NCBI GenBank assembly: GCA_002729525.1
Contig: PBYI01000058.1
Coordinates: forward strand, 1 to 55,007
Length of the DNA stretch: 55,007 nt
Source: Nocardioides sp.
Lineage (GTDB): Bacteria; Actinomycetota; Actinomycetes; Propionibacteriales; Nocardioidaceae
Direction: 5' to 3'
The notes beneath the pieces are model-generated. The model made no database searches and was not told where the DNA came from. It saw nothing but the letters and a program-made list of their open reading frames with translations. This document shows positions 8,340 to 15,633 of this stretch, piece by piece (position 1 is the first letter of the stretch; each line of letters begins with the position of its first letter). Both the position numbers and the translations under genes were made by a program.

Positions 8340-8484
8340 CGGACATACTCCTCCTATGAGGAGATCCGCTGAGACCCCGCGCTAAGCGCATTACAGACGG
8401 TGAGATTGGCCGTAGCCGTCCGGCGACCTCCGCCCGTAGGCGGTATAGGTAACGTTACCCCATAACGCTCGGCGAAAGCGTGAC
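8340..8484. promoter_or_regulatory. Early promoter region with 12-bp perfect palindrome
   Basis: This 145-base region precedes the early operon. GGTAACGTTACC at 8448-8459 is a perfect 12-bp palindrome, extended imperfectly by TAT and ATA on either side, and is the best candidate for a repressor operator. The AGGAGGAG ribosome site at about 8348-8356 serves the TTG start at 8339. No clear -35/-10 pair could be assigned. Confidence 0.55.
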
Positions 8485-8967
8485 CTAGCTAGTGCGCGGC
8501 GTGGTCAGGTTCACTGGAATTGAGTCGTACCCCAACTGCACGGCGACGCCGTAGACCTTCAGCAGTCGAGCTGTTGTGTAGGCGTCCTCCCACCGCGGCC
8601 GGCATCGAACACACGTCAATCCGGTTCGCAGATCATGGACCTCCTCTGACTGCTGGGGATGCACATCGCACGGCAGCAGATTGGGGCAACCCGGGACTTC
8701 GCAGACCCTTCGGGCACGGAACGGACTGGCGTCCTTTGCGACCGCCCCTCGTCTGCGAGAGGACAATCCCGGTAAGGCCATGAGCCGCAGCCCATCCGTC
8801 CCACGCTCCACGCGGTATCGCTTCAGTGAGTGCCCTCGAGGACAGAGGAACTCAATCGAGGGCCCCGCCCCCCACTCGTCAAGGATCACGAACTGCTCAA
8901 GTCGATCAGCTGCCTCCCGAAAGGCGGTGATCGCCGCTCGCTCGTAGTCGCTACCGTCGAAGTTCAC
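8485..8967 (-). CDS. Cys-rich protein coupled to integrase, unknown
   Basis: A 160-residue protein starting at a GTG that overlaps the integrase stop (GTGA), beginning VNFDGSDYERAAITAFREAA. The middle holds putative zinc ligands: FLCPRGHS, then VCEVPGCPNLLPCDVHP and TCVRCRP. Tight coupling to the integrase suggests co-expression, for example a recombination directionality or regulatory factor, but no known excisionase motif is present. The family was not recognised. Confidence 0.6.
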   Translation of the reverse strand: MNFDGSDYERAAITAFREAADRLEQFVILDEWGAGPSIEFLCPRGHSLKRYRVERGTDGLRLMALPGLSSRRRGAVAKDASPFRARRVCEVPGCPNLLPCDVHPQQSEEVHDLRTGLTCVRCRPRWEDAYTTARLLKVYGVAVQLGYDSIPVNLTTPRTS

Positions 8968-9938
8968 AACTCCCCCAGGTTGAGTCGTCGGGCTTCCTCG
9001 GCGGCCCGCGCGGATGCCTGGGCCTTGGTGTAGCGCATGAGCATGTCTGGTCGGGTCCACCCGGCGACGGCCATAAGGCCGGTCTCCGAGCCCCCGGCGG
9101 CGAGCCAGCGGTGGGCTGCGGTGTGCCGCAGGCGGTGGGGGTGGAAGTTCTCGATCCCGGCGACGTCGGCGCGCTCGCGCAAGGTCTTGTGGAGTGCGTC
9201 GTAGGAAAAGCGCTTGCCCCGGTCCCCCAGCCACAGCGCCGGACTCTCGGCGAGGCGGTGGCCGCGTCGGAGTCGGAGGTACCGGTCGAGGGCCAGGGAG
9301 GCGTCCGGGCCGAACGGGACCACGCGACCCTTGCCGCCCTTGCCGCGCCGGATGACGGCCGTGCCGGCCGGGAGGTCGAGGTCGAGAACCTCCATGTTCA
9401 CGACCTCGCCGGCACGGGTGCCGGTCTCGAGCATCAGCCGGATGATCGCCTCGTCCCGGCGGTGCCGGAGCGCGACCTTCGGCTCGGCACCCTTGGGGAC
9501 CGAGCAGGCCTTGATGAGAGCGCGGAGCTGGTCGTCGGTCAGCGGCTCGATGACCTTCTCGTCGAGCTTGGGCGATTTGATCCCGAGGAACGGGTCGGTC
9601 TGGATCTCGCCCTCGTCGGCCAGCCACGCGGAGAAGCGCCGGACCGCGAGCTGGCGTGCTCGAGCGGTAGCTGCCGCTGCGCCCTCATCGAGTAGGTGGC
9701 CGGTCCACAGGTTGAGCGTCGACTTCTGCATCGGCGGCAGCGACTCCTCGGCACAGAACGCGAGGTAGAACCGCAAGCCGTCGCCGTAAGCCTTCTGCGT
9801 CTGCTCGGACTTGCGCTCGGCGCGCAGGGCGAGCTGCCAGGAGGTGGCGAGCTGGGTGCAGGTCTCGACGTCAGGCAGCAAGTGTTGGCCAATCCGTGGT
9901 GCACAACGCATGGAGCAAAGCGACCACCACGACCACAT
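8964..9938 (-). CDS. int: Phage-type tyrosine integrase
   Basis: Up to 324 residues. An N-terminal SAM-like core-binding domain (residues about 30-115) precedes the catalytic domain. Catalytic residues are visible: Arg in ETGTRAGEV, His-x2-Arg in HPHRLRHTAAH, Trp in VAGWTRPD (the position of the second His or Trp) and the Tyr nucleophile in MLMRYTKAQ. It catalyses site-specific integration and excision. The start is unsettled: ATG 9938 and 9911 and TTG 9881 all lack a clear ribosome site, and TTG 9881 (305 residues) minimises overlap with the upstream ORF. It is the host-proximal gene, next to a likely attachment site at sigA. Confidence 0.93.
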   Translation of the reverse strand: MWSWWSLCSMRCAPRIGQHLLPDVETCTQLATSWQLALRAERKSEQTQKAYGDGLRFYLAFCAEESLPPMQKSTLNLWTGHLLDEGAAAATARARQLAVRRFSAWLADEGEIQTDPFLGIKSPKLDEKVIEPLTDDQLRALIKACSVPKGAEPKVALRHRRDEAIIRLMLETGTRAGEVVNMEVLDLDLPAGTAVIRRGKGGKGRVVPFGPDASLALDRYLRLRRGHRLAESPALWLGDRGKRFSYDALHKTLRERADVAGIENFHPHRLRHTAAHRWLAAGGSETGLMAVAGWTRPDMLMRYTKAQASARAAEEARRLNLGEL

Positions 9939-10125
9939 CGGCTAAGGCGGACCATCGTTCGCGGATACGTCGGTCTTGCGCCTCGTTGTTCGCCCGCCGC
10001 CCGTCTCCACTCCGCAAGATCGCCCGCCCCCCAGGCCAATTCCGGGGGTAGCGAATCGCCAAGGAGATGAGAGAGGCGATGAGAGCCAGGCCTAGGCCCA
10101 GTGGGATTCCGTCCAACACACTCAC
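9871..10125 (-). CDS. Possible small membrane protein upstream of integrase
   Basis: An 84-residue ORF starting MSVLDGIPLGLGLALIASLI, with one N-terminal and one C-terminal hydrophobic segment (ADVVVVVALLHALC) separated by a basic loop. It overlaps the longest integrase frame by 68 bases, but only by 11 if the integrase starts at TTG 9881. Hydrophobic pattern and position support it modestly; no family is known. Confidence 0.45.
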   Translation of the reverse strand: MSVLDGIPLGLGLALIASLISLAIRYPRNWPGGRAILRSGDGRRANNEAQDRRIRERWSALADVVVVVALLHALCTTDWPTLAA

Positions 10126-10132
10126 GAGAGCC

Positions 10133-10253
10133 AGTCTAGATGAATATCTGGACTAGGAGCGCTGTGCCGGTGTAGCGCGTCGCCTTGTCAGACCCCGAAA
10201 CCGCCCGTGACCTGCACGAACGGCCTCGGGAGCCGCACCGCATCAGTCCAGAT
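10133..10253. other. Putative attachment-site region at the 3' end of sigA
   Basis: AGTCTAGAT (10133-10141) and ATCTGGACT (10146-10154) form an inverted repeat with a 4-base spacer. A third copy, AGTCCAGAT at 10245-10253, is the last part of the sigA coding sequence including its stop. Paired core-type repeats beside an integrase gene, one inside the 3' end of a conserved host gene, are what a tyrosine-integrase attachment site would look like. The other end of the element lies outside the window, so the exact crossover cannot be set. Confidence 0.5.
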
Positions 10254-11676
10254 AGTCGCGCAGCACCTGCGAGCGCGACGGGTGCCGCAGCTTCGACATG
10301 GTCTTCGACTCGATCTGGCGGATCCGCTCGCGGGTCACGCCGTAGACCTTGCCGATCTCGTCGAGGGTCTTCGGCTGGCCGTCGGTGAGGCCGAACCGCA
10401 TCGAGACCACGCCGGCCTCACGCTCGGAGAGCGTGTCGAGCACCGCGTGCAGCTGCTCCTGGAGCAGCGTGAACGACACCGCGTCGGCCGGGACGATCGC
10501 CTCGGAGTCCTCGATGAGGTCACCGAACTCCGAGTCGCCGTCCTCACCGAGGGGCGTGTGCAGCGAGATCGGCTCGCGGCCGTACTTCTGGACCTCGATG
10601 ACCTTCTCGGGCGTCATGTCGAGCTCCTGGGCGAGCTCCTCCGGGGTGGGCTCGCGCCCGAGGTCCTGGAGCATCTGCCGCTGGACGCGGGCGAGCTTGT
10701 TGATGACCTCGACCATGTGCACCGGGATGCGGATGGTGCGCGCCTGGTCGGCCATGGCGCGGGTGATCGCCTGGCGGATCCACCACGTGGCGTACGTCGA
10801 GAACTTGTAGCCCTTGGTGTAGTCGAACTTCTCGACCGCACGGATCAGACCGAGGTTGCCCTCCTGGATGAGGTCCAGGAACAGCATGCCGCGACCGGTG
10901 TAGCGCTTGGCCAGCGAGACGACGAGACGCAGGTTGGCCTCGAGCAGGTGGTTCTTCGCGCGGCGGCCGTCCTCGGCGATCCACTCGAGCTCGTCGAGGA
11001 CCTTGGGCGTGATCTTGCCGCCCTTGCTGAGCTTCTCCTCCGCGAAGAGGCCGGCCTCGATCCGCTTGGCGAGCTCGACCTCCATCTCGGCGTTGAGGAG
11101 CGGCACCTTGCCGATCTGCTTGAGGTAGTCCTTGACCGGGTCGGCGGTCGCGCCGGCGACCATGACCTGCTGGGCCGGCTCGTCGGTGTCGTCGGCGGCC
11201 GAGACGACGAACGAGGTGGTGGCGGTGGCCTCCTCCTCGTCCTCCTTGATCGAGGGGTCGGCCTTGACGTCCTTCTCGAACTGCTCGTCGGAGATGTCGG
11301 GCAGGACCTTCTTGCCGTCGGGGCCGACGGCGGGAGCCGCGACCTCCGCGGCGGGTGCGGCGGCCTTCTTCGCCGGCGCCTTCTTGGCCGCGGTCTTCTT
11401 GGCCGCCGGCGCCTTCTTCGCAGTGGCGGTCGCCGTCTTGCGCGGCGAGGCCGCGGCCGCGGCGCGCGTCTCCAGCGGGAGGACGACGCTCAGGCCCAGG
11501 CCACTGAGGTGCGCCAGGAGAGCCTTGAGGTGCCGAGGCTCGACCCCCGCGTCCTCACTGGCGCGGCGGACCTGCTCCGGGCTGAAGGTGCCCGTGGGAG
11601 TCGCCTCCTCGATGAGTGCGAGGACGGCGGGGTGCTCGAGCACCTCCGGGGGCATGTGGCGTGCGTTCGAGGACAC
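10243..11676 (-). CDS. sigA: Principal RNA polymerase sigma factor SigA (RpoD)
   Basis: 477 residues from GTG 11676, preceded by GAGAGG 5 bases upstream. Residues about 70-125 are a Lys/Ala-rich tract (AAKKTAAKKAPAKKAAAPAA), usual for actinobacterial principal sigma factors, followed by an acidic stretch. Region 1.2 starts at DPVKDYLKQIGKVPLL. Region 2 has NLRLVVSLAKRYTGRGM, DLIQEGNLGLIRAVEKFDY and YATWWIRQAITR for -10 recognition and melting. Region 4 ends TRERIRQIESKTMSKLRHP. It directs core polymerase to housekeeping promoters. The C-terminal codons form the boundary with the phage-like element, and the protein appears intact. Confidence 0.96.
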   Translation of the reverse strand: MSSNARHMPPEVLEHPAVLALIEEATPTGTFSPEQVRRASEDAGVEPRHLKALLAHLSGLGLSVVLPLETRAAAAASPRKTATATAKKAPAAKKTAAKKAPAKKAAAPAAEVAAPAVGPDGKKVLPDISDEQFEKDVKADPSIKEDEEEATATTSFVVSAADDTDEPAQQVMVAGATADPVKDYLKQIGKVPLLNAEMEVELAKRIEAGLFAEEKLSKGGKITPKVLDELEWIAEDGRRAKNHLLEANLRLVVSLAKRYTGRGMLFLDLIQEGNLGLIRAVEKFDYTKGYKFSTYATWWIRQAITRAMADQARTIRIPVHMVEVINKLARVQRQMLQDLGREPTPEELAQELDMTPEKVIEVQKYGREPISLHTPLGEDGDSEFGDLIEDSEAIVPADAVSFTLLQEQLHAVLDTLSEREAGVVSMRFGLTDGQPKTLDEIGKVYGVTRERIRQIESKTMSKLRHPSRSQVLRDYLD

Positions 11677-11845
11677 GAACACCTCTCGTCGAGCTGGCAC
11701 GGACGGTCTGGGGCGGCTACGGGCGCGACAAAGTCCGGTGTCGTCAAGAGCCGCTGGTTCATTCTGCCACGCCGCCGAAGCGACGCACGCCACGACCACC
11801 CCCTGAGGGAGGCGGGACGCCCCGGACGTGCCCCGCGTACGGGCC

Positions 11846-12214
11846 TCAGACGAGGAACGGGACCGCGACCACGGTGGGCAGCAGACCGAGCAGCAGCCAG
11901 GGCGAGACCAGCGCCTTGCGGTGGATCCCCCGGCCGGCGGCGACCGCCACGACGGCGAAGGCGCCGCCGATGACGGCCAGTCCGACCCGGCCGCCGGTGT
12001 TGGACTCCTCGAGGAAGAACGCCGCCAGGATCAGGCCGAACGTCAGGTGCAGGATGGTCGTCACCGCCAGCACCGACATGACCCACGTCTGCACCGTGGA
12101 GATGCTGCGGGAGTTCGGCGAGATCCGGACGGGGTTGTCCGGGTCCATCAGGTGGCGCGGTCGCGGACGGGCCGGGCCCATCGCCGACGGCGGACCGCTC
12201 TGGCTGCTCATCAT
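11846..12214 (-). CDS. Small membrane protein, hypothetical
   Basis: A 122-residue protein with a charged N-terminus (about 40 residues) and three predicted membrane segments: VMSVLAVTTILHLTFGLILA, VGLAVIGGAFAVVAVAA and PWLLLGLLPTVVAVPFLV. No motif was recognised. It lies between sigA and the CstR-like gene on the same strand with 30-170 base gaps. Hydrophobicity and codon position bias support a real gene. Confidence 0.7.
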   Translation of the reverse strand: MMSSQSGPPSAMGPARPRPRHLMDPDNPVRISPNSRSISTVQTWVMSVLAVTTILHLTFGLILAAFFLEESNTGGRVGLAVIGGAFAVVAVAAGRGIHRKALVSPWLLLGLLPTVVAVPFLV

Positions 12215-12248
12215 GCGTCTCGATCCATCTCGGGTGGCCCCGGCGCGG

Positions 12249-12524
12249 TCACGCCAGGGAGAGGAAGAGCTTCTCCATGCGGGCGACGTCGATGGTGTCC
12301 TCGGAGTCGTCGCCGTTGGCCTCGCGCGTCATGCACTCCCGCAGTCCGGTGGCGATGAGGACGAACCCCGCGCGCTCGAGAGCCTTGAGGACGGCGGAGA
12401 ACTGCGTGATGACGTCCTCGCAGTCCTGGCCCTCCTCCATCATCGTGATCACTTTGCCGAGGTGTCCGTGCGCGCGCTTGACGCGGTTGAGCACGGGTTG
12501 CACCTGCTCGGGGTCGAGCTGCAT
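12249..12524 (-). CDS. CsoR-family repressor with CstR-like ligand set
   Basis: 91 residues starting MQLDPEQVQPVLNRVKRAHG. The fold signature of the CsoR/RcnR/CstR family (DUF156) is clear. Ligand positions: Cys35 and Cys64 are spaced 29 apart, but residue 60, the copper-ligand His in CsoR, is Gly. Two Cys without the His is the pattern of CstR, which senses persulfides and sulfane sulfur through a Cys-Cys link, rather than copper. It lies 81 bases downstream of thioredoxin on the same strand. A CsoR-type operator lies upstream of thioredoxin. A ribosome site AGGAGGG precedes the ATG. The sulfur-sensing role is inferred from the residues. Confidence 0.85.
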   Translation of the reverse strand: MQLDPEQVQPVLNRVKRAHGHLGKVITMMEEGQDCEDVITQFSAVLKALERAGFVLIATGLRECMTREANGDDSEDTIDVARMEKLFLSLA

Positions 12525-12605
12525 GGGTAGTCCCTCCTGGTCGCACCCGGTCCGCACCGGGTGGTGGTCTGACGTCAGTGTCCCACCTCGCGGTGGCACA
12601 CGCAG

Positions 12606-12950
12606 TCAGGTTCGGGCGGCCTCGGGCACCTCGAGCTCCCGGAGGGCCGCGACGACCTGCTCCAGAGCGGCCGCCGGAAGGGCGCCGGGCTGGTTGAAGA
12701 CCAGCTGTCCGCCCTTGAAGGCCATCAGCGTCGGGATGGACGAGATACGGGCCGCGGCGGCGAGCTCGTGCTCGGCCTCGGTGTCGACCTTGGCGAACAC
12801 GATGTCGTCGTGACGCTCGGAGGCCTGCTCGTAGACGGGCGCGAACATGCGGCACGGGCCGCACCAGGACGCCCAGAAGTCGACGAGCACGAGCTCGTGG
12901 TCGACGACGGTCTGCTCGAAGTCGGCGGACGTGAGGTCGGTGGTGGCCAT
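12606..12950 (-). CDS. trxA: Thioredoxin
   Basis: 114 residues starting MATTDLTSADFEQTVVDHEL. The active site WCGPC is at residues 29-33 and the cis-Pro loop is ISSIPTL. It is a cytosolic dithiol reductant. The ATG follows a GGAGTCACCC leader. It is divergent from the MMPL exporter, and the intervening operator makes it likely that the CstR-like gene downstream controls both. It would suit reduction of protein persulfides or disulfides. Confidence 0.95.
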   Translation of the reverse strand: MATTDLTSADFEQTVVDHELVLVDFWASWCGPCRMFAPVYEQASERHDDIVFAKVDTEAEHELAAAARISSIPTLMAFKGGQLVFNQPGALPAAALEQVVAALRELEVPEAART

Positions 12951-13009
12951 CGGGTGACTCCTTCTCACTGAGGTGTACGGCGACGCCTGGCGGCGGCCCG
13001 TCGTCCTGA

Positions 13010-13044
13010 TTGGACTATAACCCCTAGGGGGGTTAATGTCGCAA
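13010..13044. promoter_or_regulatory. CsoR/CstR-type operator within divergent promoters
   Basis: The inverted repeat TAACCCCTAGGGGGGTTA (13018-13035) is the C-tract/TA/G-tract form bound by CsoR-family repressors. Rightward, TTGGAC (13010-13015) and TTAATG (13033-13038) are 17 bases apart. Leftward, TTGCGA (13044-13039) and TATAGT (13019-13014) are 19 apart. The operator therefore sits in the spacer of both candidate promoters, one for the MMPL gene and one for thioredoxin plus the CstR-like gene. Confidence 0.7.
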
Positions 13045-13133
13045 CAGTTGTCCGGACATGTTTGTTCCACCGCTCGTCCTGCTCCGGACGCCAGGACCAC
13101 TGCCGCTGACCCTCACCGCCAGGAGAGACCCCG

Positions 13134-15314
13134 ATGACCACCCAGACCGGCACGACCGGCACGACCGGCGCCGACGCAGCCGGCAGCTCGGCCTTCGACC
13201 GCGACCGCTACGGCCTCCTGGGCCGTCTCGGCCTGTGGGTGACCTCGCACGCCCGCCTCGTCGGCGTCGTGTGGCTGCTGGCCGTCGTCGGCCTCGGCGC
13301 CTTCGCCCCCCGCGTGGAGGCCGAGCTGTCCGGCGCCGGCTGGCAGGCCGACGGCTCCGAGTCGGTCTCCGTGCGCGAGACCGCGATCGAGCACTTCGGC
13401 GGCAACGCCAGCTCCGCCATCCAGGTCGTCGTCCGCACCGACGGCAGCGACGTCACCGCCGGCCAGGGCACTGCGGTGCTCGAGGAGGCGACCGCGATCC
13501 TCGCGGCCGACGACCGCATCGGCGAGATCATCGCGCCGGTGCCGGGCGCCACGCTGAGCCAGGACGGCACCACGGCGGTGCTGCTGGCGGGCGCCGCGGC
13601 CGACACCAACGACATGGTGCGCGCCGCCGACGACCTCAAGGGCGAGCTCGAGGAGCTCTCGGGCGACGGCGTCACCGTCAACCCGACCGGCTCCTCGCTG
13701 CTGTGGTCCGACTTCAACGAGGCCAACCTCGAGGCGATGCTGAAGTCGGAGATGCTGTCCTGGCCGGTGACCCTGGCCATCCTGGTGCTGGCGTTCGGCG
13801 CGCTCGTCGCCGCCGGCCTCCCTCTCATCCTGACCCTGGCCGGTCTGGTGGCCTCCGCCGGCTCGCTGGTGCTCATCAACCAGGTCACCGACGTGTCGAT
13901 CTGGGCGATGAACTTCGCGATGATGTTCGCCCTTGCCCTCGGCATCGACTACGCGCTGTTCCTCGTGGTCCGCTACCGCGGCGCCCGGATGGGCTCGCTC
14001 GAGGGACGCGACCACGCGATCGCCGAGACCATGGACACCGCCGGCAAGGCGGTGCTGCTCTCCGGGCTGACCGTGCTGGTCTCGCTGTCCGCGGTCATGC
14101 TCGTCCCGAGCCCCGCCTTCCGGTCCATGGCCGGCGGCATCATGCTCGCCGTCACGTTCGTCTTGGCAGCGACCCTGACCCTGCTCCCCCTCGTGCTGCA
14201 CCGCCTCGACCACCGCATCAACACGTTCGCCCTCCCCTGGGTGAGCACCGGCGAGCACCGCTCCCCGACGTTCGCCGCCTGGGGCGAGCGCCTCTGGCGC
14301 CGTCCCGTGGTCTTCGGCGGCGCCGCGCTGATCGTGCTCGTCGCCCTCGCCGCTCCGGTGATCGGCCTCAAGACCGCCATGCCGTCGATCAAGGTGCTGC
14401 CCGAGGACGCCTCGGCCCGGATCGGCTACGACGTCGTCCAAGACGCCTTCGGCGAGGGCGCCCCCGGCACCCTCCAGGTCGTCGCGGACAGCGCCGACGC
14501 CGACGCGACCTCGGCCGCCCTGGCCGACGACCCGGGCATCGCCGGCGTCATGCCGGCCATGCCGGCGCTCGACGACGCCGACCTGGTCCTCATCCAGGCC
14601 GTCCCGACCGTCGACCCGTCCGACCCGGAGCTCTCGGAGACCGTCGACCGGCTCCGCGCCGACCTGCCGACGTCCGCGCTCGTCGGAGGCGCCGCGGTGG
14701 AGAACCTCGACCTGAAGTCGCAGCTCGACGAGTCGACCCCGCTGGTGATCGGCGTCGTGCTGGCGCTGGGCTTCCTGCTCCTGCTCATCGCGCTCCAGGC
14801 CCCGCTCATCTCGCTGCTGGGCACCCTGGTCAGCCTCCTGTCGACCGCCGCGGCGTTCGGCGTCGCCCGCCTGGTCTTCCAGGAGGGCTGGGGCGCCGAC
14901 CTGCTCGGCTTTGAGGCGCAGGGCTTCCTGGACGGCTGGGCGCCGGTGTTCTTCTTCGCGATGATCTTCGCCATCGCGATGGACTACACCGTCTTCCTGC
15001 TCGCCTCGGCGAAGGAGCACTACGAGAAGTCGGGTGACCCGAAGGAGGCGATGGTGGGCGCGATGGCGCACTCCGGTCGCGTCATCTTCGCCGCCGGCGC
15101 GGTCATGGTCGCGGTCTTCTTCACCTTCGCCCTGTCCGGCCCGCTGCCGCCGAAGGAGATGGGCATCGTGCTCGGCGTCGCCGTGCTCCTCGACGCCTTC
15201 CTCGTCCGGCTGGTGCTGCTGCCGGTCCTGATGCGGCTCACCGGCCACGCGGCCTGGGCCGTCCCCGGGTGGCTCCGCACGGTGCTCCCCGACATCACGT
15301 TCTCCCACGGCTGA
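13134..15314 (+). CDS. MMPL-family (RND) transporter
   Basis: 726 residues starting MTTQTGTTGTTGADAAGSSA, with AGGAGAG 7 bases before the ATG. Topology is that of the MMPL family: one helix (about 37-58), an external domain, five helices (about 205-365) with the GIDYALFLVVRYRGAR motif, a seventh helix, a second external domain (about 420-545) and five final helices with AIAMDYTVFLLASAKE. These are proton-driven exporters of lipids or small hydrophobic molecules. The operator upstream links expression to the CstR-like sensor, so the cargo may be tied to sulfur or thiol stress, but it is unknown. Confidence 0.93.
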   Translation: MTTQTGTTGTTGADAAGSSAFDRDRYGLLGRLGLWVTSHARLVGVVWLLAVVGLGAFAPRVEAELSGAGWQADGSESVSVRETAIEHFGGNASSAIQVVVRTDGSDVTAGQGTAVLEEATAILAADDRIGEIIAPVPGATLSQDGTTAVLLAGAAADTNDMVRAADDLKGELEELSGDGVTVNPTGSSLLWSDFNEANLEAMLKSEMLSWPVTLAILVLAFGALVAAGLPLILTLAGLVASAGSLVLINQVTDVSIWAMNFAMMFALALGIDYALFLVVRYRGARMGSLEGRDHAIAETMDTAGKAVLLSGLTVLVSLSAVMLVPSPAFRSMAGGIMLAVTFVLAATLTLLPLVLHRLDHRINTFALPWVSTGEHRSPTFAAWGERLWRRPVVFGGAALIVLVALAAPVIGLKTAMPSIKVLPEDASARIGYDVVQDAFGEGAPGTLQVVADSADADATSAALADDPGIAGVMPAMPALDDADLVLIQAVPTVDPSDPELSETVDRLRADLPTSALVGGAAVENLDLKSQLDESTPLVIGVVLALGFLLLLIALQAPLISLLGTLVSLLSTAAAFGVARLVFQEGWGADLLGFEAQGFLDGWAPVFFFAMIFAIAMDYTVFLLASAKEHYEKSGDPKEAMVGAMAHSGRVIFAAGAVMVAVFFTFALSGPLPPKEMGIVLGVAVLLDAFLVRLVLLPVLMRLTGHAAWAVPGWLRTVLPDITFSHG

Positions 15315-15369
15315 GCCGCGGGCAGCGCAGTACCGAAGACCACTCCACACCATCGAGAGGACACACACC

Positions 15370-15531
15370 ATGTGCCGAGCAGTGACCTGCAAGAAGTGCG
15401 GCAAGACCACCTGGGCCGGCTGCGGCCAGCACGTCGATCAGGTGATGCGCGGCGTCGCGAAGGCCGACCGCTGCGCCGGTCACGAGAACGAGCCGTCCAC
15501 CGGCTTCTTCTCCAAGCTCCTGGGCCGCTGA
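15370..15531 (+). CDS. 53-residue Cys-rich (zinc-knuckle-like) protein
   Basis: A 53-residue protein, MCRAVTCKKCGKTTWAGCGQ at the start, then HVDQVMRGV and a DRCAGH motif; the C-terminus is STGFFSKLLGR. Six Cys and two His suggest bound zinc. A GAGAGGAC ribosome site precedes the ATG, and the gene lies 55 bases after the MMPL stop, followed by a strong hairpin, so it is probably the last gene of the MMPL transcript. I recall similar very short proteins in many actinobacteria, without known function. Confidence 0.8.
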   Translation: MCRAVTCKKCGKTTWAGCGQHVDQVMRGVAKADRCAGHENEPSTGFFSKLLGR

Positions 15532-15575
15532 CCCACCCGGCCGCCGCTGCTCCCGGGCAGTCGCGGGCGGACGCA

Positions 15576-15613
15576 GCAGCAGCCGCGACCCCGCTCGGGG
15601 TAGCGGCTGCTGC
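15576..15613. terminator. Strong hairpin between convergent genes
   Basis: GCAGCAGCCGC (15576-15586) pairs with GCGGCTGCTGC (15603-15613), with an additional inner CCCC/GGGG pairing. It lies between the convergent 53-residue gene (ends 15531) and the FMN reductase gene (ends 15634), so it can terminate both transcripts. There is no T-tract on the plus side. Confidence 0.75.
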
Positions 15614-15633
15614 GCGGTCGTCAGGTGTTGTTG

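Noticed and set aside
13113..15410. 765-codon minus-strand frame opposite the MMPL gene
   Set aside because: It is antisense to an obvious MMPL transporter, with His/Arg/Gln repeats typical of high-GC shadow frames.
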